64,000 bases of DNA, taken from Bacteroidales bacterium. GTDB lineage: Bacteria; Bacteroidota; Bacteroidia; Bacteroidales; UBA932. Positions 28,869 through 37,111 of this stretch are shown here, in pieces (the stretch's first letter is position 1; each line of letters begins with the position of its first letter). The DNA lies in the NCBI GenBank assembly GCA_017550655.1, contig JAFZOK010000018.1, forward strand, positions 310,001 to 374,000. Direction: 5' to 3'. The notes below the pieces were generated by a model. The model worked only from the letters and a program-made list of their open reading frames with translations, had not been told where the DNA came from and did no database searches. A program made the translations under genes and the position numbers.

Positions 28869-30370
28869 AGCAGGTGCAGCGAACCAATCAGGTACAGCAG
28901 GCCGTATCCGAAGGCCATGCTGATAACTCCCATTATCACGCCTATCCTGCTCATGTCCTTCTGGCTTACCAGATTGGTGGCGAAGGCCAGGGCATTTGGC
29001 GGGGTGGAAATCGGGAGAATCATTGCGCTTGAAGCTGCTATAGCCACACCTATCAGAACTGTGGAAGTGCCACCAATTACGCCTAGGCTGTTTCCCATAG
29101 CGGTGCAGACAACAGCAAGGATTGGCATCAGCAAAGCGGCTGTCGCAGAGTTGGATATGAAGTTGGAAAGCGCATAGCAGATAAGTCCGGAAAGAATCAG
29201 GATGAACAGCGGGGAGAAGCTTCCGAACGGAATGCTCTTTACCGCCAGGTCTGCAAGTCCGGAAGCGTTAAGTCCGTAACCCAGGGCAAAACCGCCGGCA
29301 ACCATCCATATTACAGACCAGTTAATCTGTTCCAGGTCCCTTCGGTTAATCACTCCCGTGAGCGCAAACACCACAAACGGAATCAGTGCAACCGTATATG
29401 AATTTATGCCCGTAACGGAATCGAGGAGCCAGAGAATCACCGTAACGGCAAAGGTGACAATCACCACCTGTGTATGCCATCCCTTGTGAAGACTCTCTTC
29501 AATATGGAGTTCAACGGTCTTCTGGGTGAACGGGAACATCTTCTTTATAATGTACCAGGCCACAAACAGCAGCACGATAACCAGAGGGAACATGAACATC
29601 ATCCACTGACCGAATCCTATACCAAGGTTAAGTCCCTCAGGATCATTGAGGTATTTTATCGCGATGGTGTTAGGAGGAGTTCCGATCGGGGTTCCCATTC
29701 CTCCAAGATTGGCGGCAACAGGAATTGCCAGGGCCATCGCTATCCTTCCCTTACCGTTTGCAGGAAGTTGCTTGAATATCGGAGCAAGGAAGGTAAGCAT
29801 CATAGCGGCGGTTGCAGTGTTGCTGATAAACATGGAGAACAGTCCGGTAATCAGAAGGAATCCCAGCAGCACATTCTCGCTCTTCTTTCCGAACGGAGTA
29901 AGGAGAATCTTTGCCAGACGGGCGTCAAGGCCGGTCTTGGTGGCGGCAATCGCCAGGATGAATCCTCCGATAAACAACATGATCACAGGATCGGCGAAGG
30001 TTGCCATCACACCCTTGTAGCTAAGAAGCTTTCCGACTTTCTCGGCATCGCACATCGGCCCTATTCCGGAATCCGAGGTAAACAGCAAAAGCAATCCGAT
30101 TACAGCCACGGAAGTCGCCCAGGCTGGCACCACTTCCATAATCCACATCAGCATCGCGAAAACGAACACAGCAATAAGCCTCTGCTGCACCACCGTTATC
30201 CCTTCCAGCCCAAACCAGGAAGAAGGCATATTCCAAACGAAAAGCGTGACTATCAGCACCACCAGGGCCTGAAGAACCTTCCTCATCGCCTTGTCGGGAT
30301 GTGTCCACTTCTCGTAATACTTCTTTAATGCTTTTTCAACTTTCTCGAAACCAATATACTGTGTAAACAT
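28865..30370 (-). CDS. DASS-family sodium-coupled anion (dicarboxylate or sulfate) symporter
   Basis: 501 residues from the ATG at 30370. About 11-12 membrane helices in two inverted repeats. Each repeat carries a Ser-Asn-Thr-type binding motif (SNTATAAMM and SNSATAALLM) and a TPPN turn (GTPPNTIAIKYL and STPPNALAFATN). DASS proteins co-transport Na+ with succinate, malate, citrate or sulfate. The N-terminal ~50 residues are cytoplasmic. It has its own minus-strand -7 box, TATATTTG at 30401-30408, with a predicted 5' leader of roughly 25 nt. Confidence 0.92.
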   Translation of the reverse strand: MFTQYIGFEKVEKALKKYYEKWTHPDKAMRKVLQALVVLIVTLFVWNMPSSWFGLEGITVVQQRLIAVFVFAMLMWIMEVVPAWATSVAVIGLLLLFTSDSGIGPMCDAEKVGKLLSYKGVMATFADPVIMLFIGGFILAIAATKTGLDARLAKILLTPFGKKSENVLLGFLLITGLFSMFISNTATAAMMLTFLAPIFKQLPANGKGRIAMALAIPVAANLGGMGTPIGTPPNTIAIKYLNDPEGLNLGIGFGQWMMFMFPLVIVLLFVAWYIIKKMFPFTQKTVELHIEESLHKGWHTQVVIVTFAVTVILWLLDSVTGINSYTVALIPFVVFALTGVINRRDLEQINWSVIWMVAGGFALGYGLNASGLADLAVKSIPFGSFSPLFILILSGLICYALSNFISNSATAALLMPILAVVCTAMGNSLGVIGGTSTVLIGVAIAASSAMILPISTPPNALAFATNLVSQKDMSRIGVIMGVISMAFGYGLLYLIGSLHLL

Positions 30371-30400
30371 AGACCGTTTGTGTTTAAAATTTTTGCGCTG

Positions 30401-30408
30401 CAAATATA
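30401..30408 (-). promoter_or_regulatory. DASS symporter promoter (-7 element)
   Basis: Minus-strand TATATTTG in the AT-rich gap, 31 nt before the DASS ATG. Confidence 0.6.
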
Positions 30409-30435
30409 TAAAAAACTATATTTCTCGCTTCGCTC

Positions 30436-30502
30436 GCAAGATAGGCTGCGCCTCGGAAATTGCAAACAAGTTTGCATTTCTCTCGGCTTGCACTATCTTT
30501 GC
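30436..30502 (+). promoter_or_regulatory. rnpB promoter inside a ~67-bp imperfect inverted repeat
   Basis: -7 TATCTTTG at 30494-30501 and TTTG at 30471-30474 (19-nt spacing) place the start at the first RNase P helix. Both elements lie in the right arm of an inverted repeat: AAGATAG (30438-30444) pairs with CTATCTT (30493-30499) at the outside, and GCAAAC (30462-30467) with GTTTGC (30470-30475) at the centre, with partial pairing between. The segment is preceded by CTCGCTTCGCTCGC, a motif also seen near 48636. Confidence 0.7.
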
Positions 30503-30507
30503 GGCGT

Positions 30508-30839
30508 GGTACGGGAACTTTATCGCCGAGCAATCGGAGGAAAGTCCGGACAGGGCAGAGCAATGCGCTGTGGAAAGCACAGATGGGCGTAAGCTTATGT
30601 TCGGGGTAACAGAAAACAACCGCCCCTATCCGCAAGGCTAGAGGTAAGGGTGAAAACGCGAGGCAAGAGCTCACGACAGATAATGGCGACATTATCCGGG
30701 TACTCCGCCGCATCCTGCAAGGCTATGTATATCGGCAGTCAAGGGCTGCTCGTCCTTTGCCGAGGGGTAAGCTGCGCCAGATAAATGATAAAGACTGAAT
30801 GCGAAAGCACTCGGGACAGAATCCGGCTTAACCCGTACC
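30508..30839 (+). ncRNA. rnpB: RNase P RNA (class A)
   Basis: About 332 nt. The 5' and 3' ends close helix P1 (GGTACGGG, 30508-30515, with CCCGTACC, 30832-30839). The universal core is clear: GAGGAAAGTCCGGAC near the 5' end (30537-30551) and ACAGAATCCGGCTTA near the 3' end (~30816-30830), which form P4. This ribozyme matures tRNA 5' ends together with RnpA. It is followed at once by an intrinsic terminator. Confidence 0.96.
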
Positions 30840-30846
30840 TTAAAAT

Positions 30847-30882
30847 AGAGAGACTGCAAAATGCAGCCTCTCTTCTTTTTGG
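30847..30882 (+). terminator. Intrinsic terminator of rnpB
   Basis: Stem built from AGAGAG / CTCTCT and CTGCA / TGCAG around an AAA loop, followed by a TTCTTTTT run. Confidence 0.85.
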
Positions 30883-30931
30883 CCTAAATCGGCGAAGGTG
30901 CTCTGTAAGTCGCTGATTATCAACAGCCCCA

Positions 30932-30976
30932 GAAATAAGACATCAATAAAACAATCTCTTATTTCAGGGAACCCTG
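30932..30976. repeat. Two adjacent small inverted repeats in the 30883-31015 gap
   Basis: GAAATAAGA (30932-30940) is the exact complement of TCTTATTTC (30957-30965), with a 16-nt loop. It is directly followed by CAGGG-aa-CCCTG. They lie 40-84 nt beyond the stop of the minus-strand golvesin gene and may end that transcript. Nothing else is seen in the gap. Confidence 0.4.
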
Positions 30977-31015
30977 AATATCAGGCAGTTACAAGATACC
31001 ATCGCCCAGGCTACC

Positions 31016-34000
31016 TCACTTAGTAAAGAAATCTACCGTCTGGCCGATGAGTCTGTCTATCTGGTCCTGGGACTTGAGCGTCTCGATCGGGAAACCGAAA
31101 ACTGCCGTCTTGTAATCCTTTCCAGGATAGGCAACTGCGGCGCTGATGCTGGTCTGAGGATAACGCATTATGGTGTAGGAATCCTTGCCGGCAGGAGTGA
31201 AGGCATCCGGAGCCTCGCAGACATATTTCTTATCGTTGAGAGTGCTGTAGAACTCGAATGTTCCGTTGAATCCGAACTTGTTCATCACGGCAGAAGCCCT
31301 TCCGTCCTTTGCGGCAGAGTGAGTCATCCACTTGATCTTCAGCACATCGCCGAGGAACTTAGGACCTTCTTTTGCATCAACTTCATAAGCATCCACGAGG
31401 TCAGTGGCTATGTAAGCGCCGGAAATGAGAAGGTTCCTTCCATTTGCGCAGAAGTCCTTGATTGCCTTCTTCATTGCAGGAGTATAGACATGGTACTTTA
31501 CAAGCTTGGTAAGAGAGCCGTCGTTGCTCTGGCACTGCTTGCCCATAATCATATCGCAGATGGAATACTTTGTCATATCCGTCTTTCCGCTTTCCACAGC
31601 ACTTCTGGTGGAGGAAATGAAAGCGTAACCGTTATGCATGAAGCCAAGGCCGTGGTCGTATGCGTAGTCAAAGGTGTTGCCGGCAATGATATTTCCGGCC
31701 TCATCGCTGTAGCAGGCACCGAAGCCAGGAGCATCGTCGTCTGTCCAAGGAACGCTTCTGCGGTACTCGTACATCTTGCCGAGGTAGGAAGCGTCCTTGA
31801 TGTAAGGAACGCCGTGGTCATAATCTGCCAGGAAACCGGCGATTGTGGAATCCTTGCTCTGTATCCACTTAGGAGCGCCAACACGGTCAAACGCATTGAC
31901 AACAAGCACAATGTCATCAGATTTTCTCTGGCTTGGAACGCCAACTGCAACCACCTCTGAAGGGAAGCTCTCTCCACCGGCGTTGACTGCAGCAACTTTG
32001 AAGCGGTAGATATGATCCTTCTCGATCTTTACCCTGTATTTTGGCTCAGCGACGTATGTGCCCTGGTCGAATCCGTTGTCGTCTATTGCCGTGTAAACAA
32101 TATAACCTGTCGGAACTGCGGTAGGCTCAAGCTTGTCTTCTACGTTGCTCCAGGAAACGATGGCGTGGATTTCTCCCTCGCTGACCGCGTCAAACTCAAT
32201 AGACTTGGTTGAAGTAACTGTCTTCTTGCCCTTCTTGGTGTTCTGGGTGGTTTTTACATTGGTTTCAACCGCTCTCTTGGAAGGATTCTCCAGAACTACC
32301 TGCATATTGTTGACAGGCAGAGGCTGGACGGTGTAAGGAACATTGTTCTTCCAGGCCAGGAACTTAAGGATTCCCTTGTAGATTGCCCTGGAAGCGGTAA
32401 AGCGGAAGTCAGGGTCAAGGCCGAACTTCATATCCTGGTAATTGTGATGGGAAAGGAATTCCAGCAGCATGCCGGGAACCTGAGGAGAACGGCTCTCGGA
32501 ATAGGAGCGGTCCCAAAGCTGGCGGCGGCTCCAGTCAAAGCCATACTTGTCCGTTATGTCATCCACAAGCTGAGTCTGGACAATGTCGGCAAGATAACGG
32601 CCGAGGATCCTGTCATCTCCGTTAGGATATTTGTCATCTCCGCCAAAGTCCTTGCAGATCCTGGTGTAGATTGAGAGAGTTCCTATTATAGTATCGCTGA
32701 GAGCATTGCCCGCATCAGTATGGAATGCAAATGAAAGGTCTACAGGAATGTGGCGGCTCTCTGCGCCCCACTTAGGGATTGCGCGGCTCTGTCCGGCAAT
32801 AGCGTTTACGAACTTGCCCCTGGAAACATAGTCATCAGTATAGTCGTTGGCGTTGTGTGAAACGGAATAAACCGTATCGGCAAAGCCGCTCCACTGGAGA
32901 TAATACCTGGCTCCCTCGAGGAATCTTGGCATGCCGCTGACGAAGCCCTCGCCTTCTCCCCTGGCGATGTTGCCCATTCCGCCTCCGAACTTGCAGGCAT
33001 CAGACGTTACAGTACCGTAACTGTTTCTGTTGGTGAGGAATACGCCCTGGTCCTGGCTGCCGGCCTTGAAGTGGAAAGTACCGAGGTAAATCCACATGCT
33101 GCCGCCCATCTTCTGGTTGACGGAGAACTCTGCCTGGCCACCGTTATACTTTACAATATAGGTAACCTTGTCGGCACTGCTCGGAAGGGTCTTGTAGGAA
33201 ATGTAAACGGCATAGTCCCCGTCCTCATCAAATGTCGGAGTCCAGGTTATGGTGCTCTCGTTCAGGCTCTCCGAAGGCTCGCTCTGGCCTTTTGCCAGCA
33301 GACCTTCAACCTGAACATATGAACCCATCTTGAAAGGATTCTCCTTGAACACGTATGATTTCTTCGGGTGCGCAAAGCCCTCGCCGTCTCCCTTTGTCCA
33401 GCCGTATGAACCGTCTGAAGAACTGTAGCCTGCTGTCTGGGTATCATTATCAACGATTACCTCTACCCTGGTCCAGTCCCTTTCCTTTGGAATGAGAACC
33501 ACGGCACCTGCATTCTCAAGCATAGGAACCAGGAACGGCTCCACATAACTCATTGTATAGGTATCCTCCACCACTCCGAAGAGCCTGGCCCTCTGGAACT
33601 CCCAGCGGTCAAGCGTAGGCTCGTAAAACCATCCGTGGCTGTTCTGCATCGCGATATGCCTGTTCTGCAGACCCTTGGTAATAGCGTAAGGCTTGCCCTC
33701 CTGCTCCTTGAGGCGGATGCCTTTTGGCTTGTCCTCCTTTGTGCCCTCGCTCTGGATCCTGGCCCAGGAACCGCTCGTATTATAGAACGGTGTAACCAGA
33801 TTCTCAAGTCTGGAACCGTTGGAGAAAAGGGCCAGCTTCTTGTTCTTCAGCGATGCAGGAAGATTTGCCTTTACTGCCTCATATATCTTCTTTACACCGT
33901 CCTGTCGGATCGGAAAATCGGCGACATTGCGGTTGAAGTTGATGTAAAGGGAATCGTTGTTCTTGAATGTATAGGCGTTGTCAACCTTGATCGGAACCTT

Positions 34001-34207
34001 AACTCCATTGGAAAGAGTGCGAAGGTATGTCCTGACCTTTTGGCAAGCTGGATCGAATTGCTTCAAATCGGCGACCTTTACACTTGGCTTGTTTTTAAGA
34101 AGAGATTCCGGATAACTTTTATCCTGGGAAAACAACGTGGACGGAATCAGAATCAACGCTGCGGCAACCACGGCGGCTGCCCTTGAAAAGAACTTTGTAG
34201 AACGCAT
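31016..34207 (-). CDS. Large secreted protein with golvesin/xanthan-lyase-type, amidase-like and fibronectin III regions
   Basis: 1063 residues from the ATG at 34207, chosen because the signal peptide starts there (RSTKFFSRAAAVVAAALILI) and the upstream alternative overlaps the -7 box. Regions: N-terminal ~190 residues unknown; a golvesin C-terminal-like beta domain at ~235-380 (TAGYSSSDGSYGW, EGLLAKGQSE); a central part with HNANDYTDDYVSRG and SFAFHTDAG that resembles zinc amidase or xanthan-lyase-like proteins; a fibronectin III domain at ~690-775 (YRFKVAAVNAGGES); and a C-terminal ~280-residue region of unknown function. Likely periplasmic or cell-surface, acting on cell wall or polysaccharide. 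Activity is not proven. Confidence 0.82.
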   Translation of the reverse strand: MRSTKFFSRAAAVVAAALILIPSTLFSQDKSYPESLLKNKPSVKVADLKQFDPACQKVRTYLRTLSNGVKVPIKVDNAYTFKNNDSLYINFNRNVADFPIRQDGVKKIYEAVKANLPASLKNKKLALFSNGSRLENLVTPFYNTSGSWARIQSEGTKEDKPKGIRLKEQEGKPYAITKGLQNRHIAMQNSHGWFYEPTLDRWEFQRARLFGVVEDTYTMSYVEPFLVPMLENAGAVVLIPKERDWTRVEVIVDNDTQTAGYSSSDGSYGWTKGDGEGFAHPKKSYVFKENPFKMGSYVQVEGLLAKGQSEPSESLNESTITWTPTFDEDGDYAVYISYKTLPSSADKVTYIVKYNGGQAEFSVNQKMGGSMWIYLGTFHFKAGSQDQGVFLTNRNSYGTVTSDACKFGGGMGNIARGEGEGFVSGMPRFLEGARYYLQWSGFADTVYSVSHNANDYTDDYVSRGKFVNAIAGQSRAIPKWGAESRHIPVDLSFAFHTDAGNALSDTIIGTLSIYTRICKDFGGDDKYPNGDDRILGRYLADIVQTQLVDDITDKYGFDWSRRQLWDRSYSESRSPQVPGMLLEFLSHHNYQDMKFGLDPDFRFTASRAIYKGILKFLAWKNNVPYTVQPLPVNNMQVVLENPSKRAVETNVKTTQNTKKGKKTVTSTKSIEFDAVSEGEIHAIVSWSNVEDKLEPTAVPTGYIVYTAIDDNGFDQGTYVAEPKYRVKIEKDHIYRFKVAAVNAGGESFPSEVVAVGVPSQRKSDDIVLVVNAFDRVGAPKWIQSKDSTIAGFLADYDHGVPYIKDASYLGKMYEYRRSVPWTDDDAPGFGACYSDEAGNIIAGNTFDYAYDHGLGFMHNGYAFISSTRSAVESGKTDMTKYSICDMIMGKQCQSNDGSLTKLVKYHVYTPAMKKAIKDFCANGRNLLISGAYIATDLVDAYEVDAKEGPKFLGDVLKIKWMTHSAAKDGRASAVMNKFGFNGTFEFYSTLNDKKYVCEAPDAFTPAGKDSYTIMRYPQTSISAAVAYPGKDYKTAVFGFPIETLKSQDQIDRLIGQTVDFFTK

Positions 34208-34242
34208 ATCGTGAAATCTTTTTATTCTGTATTTAAGCATTC

Positions 34243-34262
34243 GCAAATTTAACTAAATTTGC
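34243..34262. promoter_or_regulatory. Back-to-back divergent promoters in one palindrome
   Basis: GCAAATTTA-ac-TAAATTTGC is a perfect 9-bp-arm palindrome. Its left half read on the minus strand is a -7 TAAATTTG (34244-34251) for the golvesin gene; its right half is a -7 TAAATTTG (34254-34261) for the PLP-enzyme gene. The plus-strand ATG is only 5 nt after the -7 box, so that mRNA is essentially leaderless. Confidence 0.7.
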
Positions 34263-34266
34263 TTTC

Positions 34267-35280
34267 ATGAAAAGAACAAGACTGGCAAATCTGCCGACAA
34301 AAATCTATCGCCTTGAAAGGCTCTCCAAAGAGCTTGGAGCAAACATCTGGATAAAGAGAGACGACCAGACCGGAACCGAGCTTTCCGGCAACAAGGTCCG
34401 CAAACTTGAATTCGAGACCGCAGACGCTATGGAGAAGGGCTGCGACCTCCTGATTACCTGCGGAGGCATACAGTCCAACCACTGCCGCGCAACCGTGGCG
34501 GCAGCCACCCAACTGGGAATGAAATCCGCTGTGCTGCTGAGGATCAGCGACGAACCTCCTGTAAAGGGCAACTACTTCCTGGACAGGCTGCTGGGTGCTG
34601 ACGTAAGGTTCTGCAACCAGGAGGAATACCGCCATCACCGCCAGGAGATTATGGAAGATATGGCCGAGAGCTACCGCAAACTCGGATTCAATCCGTACAT
34701 CATCCCTGAAGGAGCGTCCAACGCCATCGGAACCCTGGGCTACTACACCTGCATGCAGGAAATCCTCCAGCAGGAAAAGCAGATGGGAATCGAGTTTAAC
34801 ACAATAGTTGTAGCAACCGGAAGCGGCGGAACCATCGCCGGCCTCCATCTTGCCAACGAACTGGGACATCTAGGCAAGAGATGCATAGGAATGGCTGTCT
34901 GCGACAACGTGGAATACTTCACTGACATTGCAGACAGAATCTCCAACGAAGCCAAACCTCTGCTCAAGGAGTTTCTTGATACCAAAGACTATAGCGACGC
35001 AACGCTTCTGCGCAGCAATATAGAGATCAACGACAAGTATGTTGGCATCGGCTACGCTTTATCAAGGCCGGAGGAACTGGATTTCATCCGCAAGATTGCC
35101 CGTATGGAAAGCCTGATTCTGGACCCTGTCTACACAGGCAAGGCCATGTACGGCCTCTGGAACGAGCTACAGAAAGATGCTGACCAGGAAACCAGGATCA
35201 ACCCGGATGACAATATCCTGTTCATCCACACCGGCGGACTGTTCGGCCTCTTCCCTATAAGCGAAACCTTCCCTCTTTAA
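34267..35280 (+). CDS. D-cysteine desulfhydrase / ACC-deaminase-family PLP enzyme
   Basis: 337 residues, fold type II PLP enzyme. The PLP Lys lies in LSGNKVRKLEFE, followed by the GGIQSNHCRATVAAA substrate loop and a glycine-rich phosphate loop ATGSGGTIAGL. Family members deaminate D-cysteine to pyruvate, H2S and ammonia, or act on 1-aminocyclopropane-1-carboxylate; D-cysteine desulfhydrase is the more common activity in bacteria of this type. Cytoplasmic. The start codon is close to the predicted transcription start. MarC follows after 9 nt. Confidence 0.88.
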   Translation: MKRTRLANLPTKIYRLERLSKELGANIWIKRDDQTGTELSGNKVRKLEFETADAMEKGCDLLITCGGIQSNHCRATVAAATQLGMKSAVLLRISDEPPVKGNYFLDRLLGADVRFCNQEEYRHHRQEIMEDMAESYRKLGFNPYIIPEGASNAIGTLGYYTCMQEILQQEKQMGIEFNTIVVATGSGGTIAGLHLANELGHLGKRCIGMAVCDNVEYFTDIADRISNEAKPLLKEFLDTKDYSDATLLRSNIEINDKYVGIGYALSRPEELDFIRKIARMESLILDPVYTGKAMYGLWNELQKDADQETRINPDDNILFIHTGGLFGLFPISETFPL

Positions 35281-35289
35281 TCTCCGGTT

Positions 35290-35880
35290 ATGCAGCTGTA
35301 CCTTAGCATAAGAGAAATTGCCAGTGCCTTCATGGTGATGTTCGCCATCATAGACATCACCGGAAGCACCCCTATTGTTCTGGACCTCCAGGCTAAAGGC
35401 AAGAAAATCGAGGCCGGGAAGGCAGCCATCGGAGCCTTCATCCTGTTCATGTTCTTCCTGTTTGCCGGAAACTGGATGCTGGCCCTGTTCGGAGTTGAAA
35501 TCCACGAGTTTGCAACGGCCGGAGCTCTGGTAATCTTTGCCCTGGCGCTTGAGATGATTCTCGGAATCGAGATCTTCCGCTACAACGATTCCCCTGGCGG
35601 AAGCCCGACCATCGTGCCATTGATCTTCCCTTTGATAGCCGGAGCAGGAGCCCTTACCACAATGCTCTCGCTCAGAGCAGAATACTCAATCCTCAATATC
35701 ATTATCGCGATAGCCTTGAACATGATAATAGTGTTCATAGTGCTGAGGAATGTGACCTGGATAGAGAGGGTGCTCGGAAAGGGAACCGTCTATGTGCTGA
35801 GGAAGTTCTTCGGCATCATACTTCTGGCAATGAGCGTGAAGCTCTTCGCCACCAACATAATGAAGATTCTGCACCAATAA
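35290..35880 (+). CDS. MarC-family integral membrane protein
   Basis: 196 residues, six predicted membrane helices: MVMFAIIDITGSTPIVLDL at the N terminus, a central acidic GIEIFRYNDSPGGSPTIVPL loop, and a final LAMSVKLFATNIMKIL segment. This matches the NAAT/MarC family, whose transport function remains uncertain despite the historical multiple-antibiotic-resistance name. It lies 9 nt after the PLP enzyme and 10 nt before the nitroreductase fusion, so the three are probably co-transcribed. Confidence 0.88.
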   Translation: MQLYLSIREIASAFMVMFAIIDITGSTPIVLDLQAKGKKIEAGKAAIGAFILFMFFLFAGNWMLALFGVEIHEFATAGALVIFALALEMILGIEIFRYNDSPGGSPTIVPLIFPLIAGAGALTTMLSLRAEYSILNIIIAIALNMIIVFIVLRNVTWIERVLGKGTVYVLRKFFGIILLAMSVKLFATNIMKILHQ

Positions 35881-35890
35881 AACCGCATAT

Positions 35891-37075
35891 ATGAAAACGA
35901 CCAAGATTCTTCTGGCGCTCTGCATACTGGCTCTTGCAGTGCTGCTCTTCATCACCAGCCGTAAGGCAAAAGTATCGGAGACAGACAAGGAAAGCATTGT
36001 CCTCGAGAACATTGCAACAAGGACATCCATAAGGGCCTACACGGAAGCTCCAGTGGAGCAGGAGAAAATCGATAAACTCCTCAAGGCCGCTATGGCCGCC
36101 CCTACCGCAATGAACAAGCAGCCGTGGCATTTTGTGGTAGTCACCGACAAGGACCAGCTCAAGGCCCTCTCGGAAACCAGCCCGTATTCCGGAATGATAG
36201 CAAAGGCTCCTTTGGCGATAGTCGTCTGCGGAGACATGCTCAAGGCAATGGACGGAGGCGGTCGTGACTTCTGGATCCAGGACGCTTCAGCGGCAACGGA
36301 AAACCTTCTGCTTGCGGCCAATGCGATGGGCCTCGGTGCTGTCTGGACAGGCGTATATCCAGACCTTGACAGATGCAAGAGTATCGCTGAGGTAACTTCC
36401 CTTCCGGAAAACATAATACCTCTCAATGTTGTGGTTATAGGCTATCCGGCCCAGAATCCTACTCCTAAGGACAAATGGAAACCGGCAAACGTTTCCTACA
36501 ACAGATACGGAAGCGCAGACGGAAAAACAATAGATATGGAAAAGATGACTGAAAATACCGTATTCTCCGATTTCGACTATACAGACGACTTTACCGGCAA
36601 CCCGTTCCTGTGGTTCAAGGGAGACGGCCTGCTGCTTGCCGTTGGAGACAAGGAAAAGAGCAACGCGATGACTATCGGCTGGGGAGCCCTCGGAAACCTC
36701 TGGGGCCACGATGTCAACACCCTGACCGTTTACGTTTCTGAATCCCGTTTCTCCCAGCAGATGATGGAAGACTGCAAGTACTTCACCGTGATGACTTTCG
36801 ACGAGTCCAGAAAAGACATTCTCGAGTATATGGGAAGCCACAGCGGAAGGGATGAGGACAAGGCAAAGGCTCTCAATCTCCACACCCGCTACACCGAGCA
36901 CGGAGCCCCATACTACCAGGAAGCATACGAGGTCTATGAATGCGAACTCATCTACAAGGCTCCGTTCATCAAGGAAAATATGACAGGTCCTGGCAAGGAG
37001 TTCTATGAAAAGCGTCCTCAGACCAAGATCCACCATATGTACATCGGCCGCATCCTGAGCGCCAAGAGAAGATAA
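35891..37075 (+). CDS. Membrane-anchored nitroreductase - flavin-reductase-like fusion
   Basis: 394 residues. Residues ~4-22 (TKILLALCILALAVLLFIT) form one membrane helix, so the catalytic part is anchored and possibly exported. A nitroreductase domain follows (~38-190; RTSIRAYTEAPVEQEKI, APTAMNKQPWHFVVV, ASAATENLLLAANAMGLGAVWTG). A second domain (~215-394; NAMTIGWGALGNLWG, VSESRFSQQMM, YECELIYKA) resembles the FMN-binding flavin reductase or split-barrel family. Each domain could bind FMN, giving a two-flavin protein. The electron donor and substrate are unknown. It does not look like the lower-ligand enzyme BluB. Confidence 0.85.
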   Translation: MKTTKILLALCILALAVLLFITSRKAKVSETDKESIVLENIATRTSIRAYTEAPVEQEKIDKLLKAAMAAPTAMNKQPWHFVVVTDKDQLKALSETSPYSGMIAKAPLAIVVCGDMLKAMDGGGRDFWIQDASAATENLLLAANAMGLGAVWTGVYPDLDRCKSIAEVTSLPENIIPLNVVVIGYPAQNPTPKDKWKPANVSYNRYGSADGKTIDMEKMTENTVFSDFDYTDDFTGNPFLWFKGDGLLLAVGDKEKSNAMTIGWGALGNLWGHDVNTLTVYVSESRFSQQMMEDCKYFTVMTFDESRKDILEYMGSHSGRDEDKAKALNLHTRYTEHGAPYYQEAYEVYECELIYKAPFIKENMTGPGKEFYEKRPQTKIHHMYIGRILSAKRR

Positions 37076-37111
37076 TCAGCAGAGAGTTCTCTGCGGTTTA
37101 AAACAAATAGC

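Noticed and set aside
29474-30328. Long open frame opposite the DASS symporter gene.
   Set aside because: The translation is His/Gln/Arg-rich low complexity, as expected of the antisense of a membrane protein.
35891-37075. The nitroreductase was considered as BluB (DMB synthase) because of the nearby cobalamin genes.
   Set aside because: It has a membrane anchor and a second flavin-reductase-like domain, and the BluB-specific segments are not recognisable.
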